This document shows positions 59,490 to 64,000 of a stretch of DNA of 64,000 bases, in pieces. The notes beneath the pieces were generated by a model. That model ran no database searches, had not been told where the DNA came from, and was given only the letters and a program-made list of their open reading frames with translations. Position 1 is the first letter of the stretch. Every line of letters begins with the position of its first letter. Source of the DNA: Microvirga pakistanensis (GTDB taxonomy: Bacteria > Pseudomonadota > Alphaproteobacteria > Rhizobiales > Beijerinckiaceae); assembly GCF_004458765.1 (NCBI RefSeq), contig NZ_SPJX01000469.1:62001-126000 (forward strand), given 5' to 3'. A program made the position numbers and the translations under genes.

Positions 59490-60356
59490 ATGACCCGCCG
59501 CATCGATCACCTCGTCATCGCCGTCCGCGACCTCGACAAGGCTGCCGGGCTCTACCGGCGTCTCGGCTTCCAGGTGGGCGCGCGCAACCGACATTCCTGG
59601 GGCACGGAGAACCGGCTCGTCCAGTTTCCGGGCGCTTTCCTGGAGCTCATCACGGTCGGCGAGGGGGCTCAGATCCCTCCTCACGAGGAGAGCCGTTTCA
59701 GTTTCGGGGCCTTCGTTCGCGATTACCTGAAGGATCGCGAGGGTCTGGCGATGCTGGTGCTCGACAGCCGGGACGCCAAGGCGGATGCCGCGTTCTTCGC
59801 CGAGAAAGGGATCGGTGCCTTCGAGCCGTTCCACTTCGAGCGCACGGGCCGGAAGCCCGACGGGAGCGAGACGAAGGTGGCCTTCTCCCTGGCTTTCGCG
59901 GCCGACAAGGCGGCCCCCAAAGCGGGCTTCTTCGTCTGCCAGCAGCACAACCCGGAGAATTTCTGGAATCCGGCTTTCCAGGTTCATGAGAACGGGGCCA
60001 GTGGGCTGGCGGCGGTGGCCCTCGCGGCTCCGGAGCCTGACCGCTGCAAGTCCTTCCTCAGGGCTTTCACGGGTGTCGTTCCCACGAGCCCGGCCCTGCA
60101 CGATCTCTCGTTCCGCCTCTCGGACGCCCATCTCGACGTCATGACGCCGGACGACGCCGCCGAAAGCTATGTCTCGGTGGAAGCGGAACTCGACCAGCCG
60201 TGTTTCGTGGCCTTCACGGTGAGGGTGGAAGACGTGCTGGCGCTGTCTAAGCACCTGGATGCGGCGGAGGTTCCGTATCAGCACGTGGGCAGCAGGCTTG
60301 TCGTTCCCGCCAGCGCTGCCTTCGGGGTCGCCGTCGCGTTCGAAGCAACACAATAA
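59490..60356 (+). CDS. VOC/glyoxalase-like domain protein
   Basis: A 288-residue protein of the vicinal oxygen chelate superfamily, Glyoxalase_3-like. The N-terminus RRIDHLVIAVRDLDKAAGLY carries the first metal-ligand type His, GAFLELI supplies a Glu strand, and a second half (GLAAVALAAPEPDRCKSFLR and onward) repeats the fold. The substrate is unknown; related proteins include dioxygenases and epimerases. ATG 59490 follows AGGAAAG; an in-frame ATG at 59463 is possible. It sits alone between the pyrG terminator and a DUF350 gene, in an otherwise housekeeping run. Confidence 0.8.
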   Translation: MTRRIDHLVIAVRDLDKAAGLYRRLGFQVGARNRHSWGTENRLVQFPGAFLELITVGEGAQIPPHEESRFSFGAFVRDYLKDREGLAMLVLDSRDAKADAAFFAEKGIGAFEPFHFERTGRKPDGSETKVAFSLAFAADKAAPKAGFFVCQQHNPENFWNPAFQVHENGASGLAAVALAAPEPDRCKSFLRAFTGVVPTSPALHDLSFRLSDAHLDVMTPDDAAESYVSVEAELDQPCFVAFTVRVEDVLALSKHLDAAEVPYQHVGSRLVVPASAAFGVAVAFEATQ

Positions 60357-60406
60357 ATTAACCATAGCCCCTTAACGATCATGACAATGAAACGTAGGGG
60401 CTGACC

Positions 60407-60808
60407 GTGACTTCCACTCTGGCGGGTTTGTTCGACTTTCTGGTCTTCTTCGTCATCGCCGTCGCGCTCGTGGCGCTGTATCTCGGCATCTACACGCTCG
60501 CGACCATGCACAACGAGTTCGCCCTGATCCGGCAGAACGTGATCTCGGCTTCGACCGCGCTCGGCTTCAGCCTGGTCGGATTCGCGCTGCCGCTGGGCAG
60601 CGCCATCGTGCACGCGCAGGGCATCGTCGACCTGCTCGTCTGGGGGCTCGTGGCCCTGGCCGTCCAGATCGTCGTGTACTGGCTGGTGCGGATCGTGATG
60701 CCGAATCTGTCGCAGCGAATCGCCGGCGGCGAGATGGCCGCCGCGCTGTTTCTCGGCGCATCCTCCCTCTCGGCCGGTATCATCAACGCGGCCTCGATGA
60801 CGTTCTGA
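60407..60808 (+). CDS. DUF350 family inner-membrane protein
   Basis: A 133-residue hydrophobic protein with four predicted membrane helices: LVFFVIAVALVALYLGIYTL, ALGFSLVGFALPLGSAI, LVWGLVALAVQIVVYWLV and a last Gly/Ala-rich segment. The NEFALIRQNVISASTALGFS stretch is typical of DUF350 (YjfL-like). Function is unknown; homologs are linked to spermidine synthase-like and YjfK-type genes elsewhere. The start is GTG 60407 with a TAGGGG site six bases upstream. Confidence 0.82.
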   Translation: MTSTLAGLFDFLVFFVIAVALVALYLGIYTLATMHNEFALIRQNVISASTALGFSLVGFALPLGSAIVHAQGIVDLLVWGLVALAVQIVVYWLVRIVMPNLSQRIAGGEMAAALFLGASSLSAGIINAASMTF

Positions 60809-60918
60809 CACGTCCATGATGGCCTATGGTACGCATAGGCCTCCGGGAACGCCTTGAACCTGCAGGCTACGACCAATCGCCGCTTCCCGTCCGTCACGAA
60901 ACGGGGTACGGGACGGCC

Positions 60919-61767
60919 ATGACCAATACCCAACAGAACCCCGCTATCGTCGAGGCCGGCTCCGTCCGCTTCGGCAATCACCTGCCTCTCAGCATCATCG
61001 CCGGGCCCTGCGCCATGGAGAGCCGCGATCACGCGCTCGAAATGGCCGCGGCGCTCAAGGAAATCACGGGCAAGCTCGGTCTCGGGCTCGTCTACAAGTC
61101 GTCCTTCGACAAGGCGAACCGCACCTCGATCTCGAGCGCCCGCGGCATCGGCCTCGATAAGGCGCTCGGCATCTTCGCCGAGGTGAAGGAAAAGTTCGGT
61201 CTCCCCGTCATCACGGACGTGCACGAGAACGACCAATGCGCCCTGGTGGGCGAAGTCGTGGACATCCTTCAGATTCCCGCCTTCCTTTGCCGCCAGACCG
61301 ACCTTCTGGTCGCTGCCGCCAAGACCGGCCGCGTGGTGAATGTGAAGAAGGGCCAGTTCCTGGCTCCCTGGGACATGGCGAACGTGGCCGAGAAGGTGAG
61401 AGCCGCCGGCAATCCGAGGGTGATGCTCACGGAGCGCGGCGCCTCCTTCGGCTACAACACCCTCGTGTCCGACATGCGCTCGCTGCCGATCATGGCCGAA
61501 ACCGGCGCTCCCGTGATCTTCGACGCGACCCACTCCGTGCAGCAGCCCGGCGGCAAGGGCTCGACCTCGGGTGGCCAGCGGGAATTCGTGCCCGTGCTCG
61601 CCCGCGCGGCGGTGGCCGTCGGCATCGCCGGGCTCTTCATCGAGACGCACCAGGATCCGGACAAGGCGCCTTCCGACGGACCCAACATGGTCCCGCTCAG
61701 GGAGCTGGAAGGCCTGCTCGCCCAGCTGAAAGCCTTCGACGCGCTGGCAAAGGGCAGGGCGGCCTGA
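60919..61767 (+). CDS. kdsA: 3-deoxy-8-phosphooctulonate synthase
   Basis: Condenses PEP with arabinose-5-phosphate to make KDO-8-phosphate for the LPS inner core. The 282-residue TIM barrel shows [78 protein letters not shown] and the C-terminal [17 protein letters not shown] 60919 (MTNTQQNP) is chosen over an upstream in-frame ATG. It links to the lpx genes in function. A long terminator follows. Confidence 0.96.
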   Translation: MTNTQQNPAIVEAGSVRFGNHLPLSIIAGPCAMESRDHALEMAAALKEITGKLGLGLVYKSSFDKANRTSISSARGIGLDKALGIFAEVKEKFGLPVITDVHENDQCALVGEVVDILQIPAFLCRQTDLLVAAAKTGRVVNVKKGQFLAPWDMANVAEKVRAAGNPRVMLTERGASFGYNTLVSDMRSLPIMAETGAPVIFDATHSVQQPGGKGSTSGGQREFVPVLARAAVAVGIAGLFIETHQDPDKAPSDGPNMVPLRELEGLLAQLKAFDALAKGRAA

Positions 61768-61838
61768 GCCGCGTTTGCACCAACCCCATGACGCATCGGA
61801 GGGGCAGGCCTGCGTTCCGGCCCCTCCCCACATTGCCG

Positions 61839-61880
61839 GGCCGTGATATGGAGCGAAGGGCTCCATATCACGGCCTTCTT
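61839..61880 (+). terminator. intrinsic terminator after kdsA
   Basis: Perfect 16-bp stem GGCCGTGATATGGAGC (61839-61854) and its complement (61860-61875) with a five-base loop, then TTCTT. It lies 70 bases after the kdsA stop and just before the MFS gene. Confidence 0.8.
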
Positions 61881-61892
61881 CGTTAAAGCGTC

Positions 61893-63062
61893 ATGTCCCC
61901 GCGCAATCTCATCCTGATCCTCGCCGTCAGCGGCTTCGCCAGCACCTTTTCCGCCCGTGCGGTCGAGCCCATGGTCGGGGTGATCGCCCGGGATCTGAGT
62001 TCCTCCGCCCAGACCATCGCGCTCCTCTCCGCCGCCTTCGCGCTGCCCTATGCCTTCATCCAGCCGGTGCTCGGCCCCATCGGCGATGCGGTCGGCAAGG
62101 AGCGCGTCATGAAGGTGGCCCTGTCGCTGCTCTTCCTGGCGCTTGCCGGCTCGTTCTTCGCACCCAATGCCGAAACGCTCTTCGGCCTGCGGATCATCGC
62201 GGGCGCTGCGGCAGGCGGTGCCGTGCCGCTCTCCATCGCCCTGATCGGCGATCGGGTGGATGTGGCGCAGCGCCAGGTGGCGCTCAGCCGCTATCTCGTC
62301 GCGGTGATCGTCGGCCAGCTCGCCGGTTCGTCCGTGGCGGGCCTTCTGGCGGAATGGATCGGGTGGCGCGGGGTGTTCGGCCTGTCCACCGTCATGATGG
62401 CCTGCGCTCTGGCCGCGACGGTGATCGGCTTCCGCGGAGCGCTTCCCGGCGGCCGCTTCGACCCGCATACGGCGATCCTGCGCTACCGGACGATCCTGTC
62501 CAATCCGCGCGCCCTGTTCCTCTTCGGCTCGGTGTTCGTGGAGGCCACCGCGATCTTCGGCATCTTCCCCTATGTCGCGCCGCTGCTCGAAGAACGCGGT
62601 GGGGGCGGAGCGACCCAGGCCGGCTTCGCCATCGGGGGCTTTGCCGTCGGCGGCCTGGTCTATTCGGCCCTCGTGACCTGGATGCTGAGGCGTCTCGGTA
62701 TCGGCCGCATTCTCATCGGCGGGGGCTTCTGTGCGGCGGCCGCCCTGGTGGCCCTCGGATTCGCCGGAGACTGGAAGCTCGATTTCGCCGCGCTCCTGCT
62801 CATGGGCCTCGGCTTCTACATGCTCCACAACACGTTCCAGGCTCAGGTGACGGAGGTGGCGCCGGACGCGCGCGCCTCCGCGGTGGCGCTCCACGCCTTC
62901 TCATTCTTCTGCGGTCAGGCGCTCGGCGTCGTGCTGATGGGCTTCGGCCTCCGGCACGTCGGGCTCGTCGCCTCGACCGCTGCGGCAGCCCTCGTCATCC
63001 TGTGCGTGGGCCTGATCGCCTCGAACGTGCTGCGGCGGCCGGCTCCTCAGCGGGCGCGATAG
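61893..63062 (+). CDS. MFS transporter (12-helix drug/metabolite efflux type)
   Basis: A 389-residue major facilitator with about 12 membrane helices in two halves. The loop 2-3 motif region reads [14 protein letters not shown], the usual GxxxDxxGR/KK-type signature in variant form. [20 protein letters not shown] in helices 4-5 suggests a drug:H+ antiporter-like subgroup. The substrate cannot be told from sequence. It begins 18 bases after the kdsA terminator, without a clear promoter. Its 3' end overlaps the queF 3' end by 16 bases (convergent). Confidence 0.85.
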   Translation: MSPRNLILILAVSGFASTFSARAVEPMVGVIARDLSSSAQTIALLSAAFALPYAFIQPVLGPIGDAVGKERVMKVALSLLFLALAGSFFAPNAETLFGLRIIAGAAAGGAVPLSIALIGDRVDVAQRQVALSRYLVAVIVGQLAGSSVAGLLAEWIGWRGVFGLSTVMMACALAATVIGFRGALPGGRFDPHTAILRYRTILSNPRALFLFGSVFVEATAIFGIFPYVAPLLEERGGGGATQAGFAIGGFAVGGLVYSALVTWMLRRLGIGRILIGGGFCAAAALVALGFAGDWKLDFAALLLMGLGFYMLHNTFQAQVTEVAPDARASAVALHAFSFFCGQALGVVLMGFGLRHVGLVASTAAAALVILCVGLIASNVLRRPAPQRAR

Positions 63063-63496
63063 GGCGCGACTCCCTGGTCGGGGAGCCAGAGGTTCTTGGG
63101 CGCTTCGCCCGTCTGCCAGAACACGTCGATCGGGATGCCGCCGCGCGGGTACCAATAGCCGCCGATGCGCAGGAAGCGGGGCTCCAGGAGGTCGGCGAGG
63201 CGCTTGCCGATCGCCACGGTGCAATCCTCGTGGAACGCGCCGTGATTGCGGAAGCTGTGCATGTAGAGCTTCAGCGACTTCGATTCCACGAGCCACGGTC
63301 CCGGCACGTAATCGATCACGAGGATGGCGAAATCGGGCTGGCCGGTGACCGGGCAGAGCGAGGTGAATTCCGGCACGGTGAAGCGGGCGAGGTAGTCCGT
63401 GTCGGGATGGGGGTTCGGCACACGGTCGAGCGTCGCTTCCTCGGGCGATTGGGGAGTGGCAGTCGTCTGGCCGAGCTGGAGATGGGCTTCCGTCAT
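63047..63496 (-). CDS. queF: NADPH-dependent 7-cyano-7-deazaguanine reductase (preQ0 reductase)
   Basis: Reduces the nitrile preQ0 to preQ1 in queuosine tRNA-modification synthesis. At 149 residues it is the short, unimodular type. It has catalytic Cys48 and Asp55 in [14 protein letters not shown], the [16 protein letters not shown] strand, and the [12 protein letters not shown] block with the conserved His/Glu. No preQ1 riboswitch is visible in the 146-bp gap to eno. The gene stands alone on the minus strand. Confidence 0.95.
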   Translation of the reverse strand: MTEAHLQLGQTTATPQSPEEATLDRVPNPHPDTDYLARFTVPEFTSLCPVTGQPDFAILVIDYVPGPWLVESKSLKLYMHSFRNHGAFHEDCTVAIGKRLADLLEPRFLRIGGYWYPRGGIPIDVFWQTGEAPKNLWLPDQGVAPYRAR

Positions 63497-63579
63497 CGTA
63501 TTTCACCTTGGATCGAGACGTTATCGGATGCTCCCGTCCTTGCCCGCTTCCGCGTTTCGGTCAATAAGCCTTCTCATGA

Positions 63580-64000
<421 letters not shown>

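Overview
The window is a GC-rich stretch of an alphaproteobacterial chromosome, most likely order Hyphomicrobiales and plausibly a Methylobacteriaceae/Beijerinckiaceae relative such as Microvirga. The family-level placement is inference from gene order and protein style; no 16S rRNA is present. Supporting signs are: the gene order rpsB-tsf-pyrH-frr-uppS-cdsA-dxr-rseP-bamA-lpxD-fabZ-lpxA-lpxI-lpxB-gltA; LpxI rather than LpxH; a short prolyl-tRNA synthetase without the editing insertion; S2 with a helix-hairpin-helix tail; a GTTC-N7-GTTC SOS box at lexA; and an EcfG-like promoter.

Layout. 1-5.5 kb: end of nuoN, birA, rnj, mce and a DUF1467 membrane gene, then a divergent rhodanese/ftrA-like pair. 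5.9-13.4 kb: proS, lolC, lolD, a 33-codon membrane peptide and dnaE. 13.4-14.4 kb: a secreted Cys- and Gly/Asn-rich protein behind an 18-bp perfect palindrome and an EcfG-like promoter. 14.6-29.4 kb: the translation and envelope cluster, which makes ribosomal protein S2, EF-Ts, UMP kinase, RRF, isoprenoid and lipid carriers, the RseP protease, the BamA insertase and lipid A. 29.4-29.9 kb: a frameshifted methyltransferase pseudogene. 30-36 kb: gltA, gltX, comEC and lexA.

36.1-48.4 kb is the accessory part of the window. Two large genes encode modular surface or secreted proteins of 2620 and 1048 residues. They are built from RTX nonapeptide repeats, cadherin-like and Calx-beta domains, and end in related type-I-secretion-like C-termini. 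They sit between lexA and moeA, genes I expect to be close neighbours in relatives. No HlyB/HlyD/TolC-type secretion genes are present in the window.

48.4-56.1 kb, minus strand: a compact run ppiD-like, trpE, trpG, trpD, trpC, moaC, moeA, with overlapping start and stop codons at its end. 56.2-64 kb: tpiA, secG, pyrG, a VOC-family gene, a DUF350 gene, kdsA, an MFS transporter, queF (minus) and the start of eno.

On function, the core genes link translation (rpsB, tsf, frr, proS, gltX), outer-membrane biogenesis (bamA, lpxD, fabZ, lpxA, lpxI, lpxB, kdsA, lolCD, rseP, cdsA, uppS), DNA replication and SOS (dnaE, lexA), and central metabolism. I saw no tRNA or rRNA gene, CRISPR array, transposase, integrase or phage gene. 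All family calls are from reading the sequence; no database search was run.
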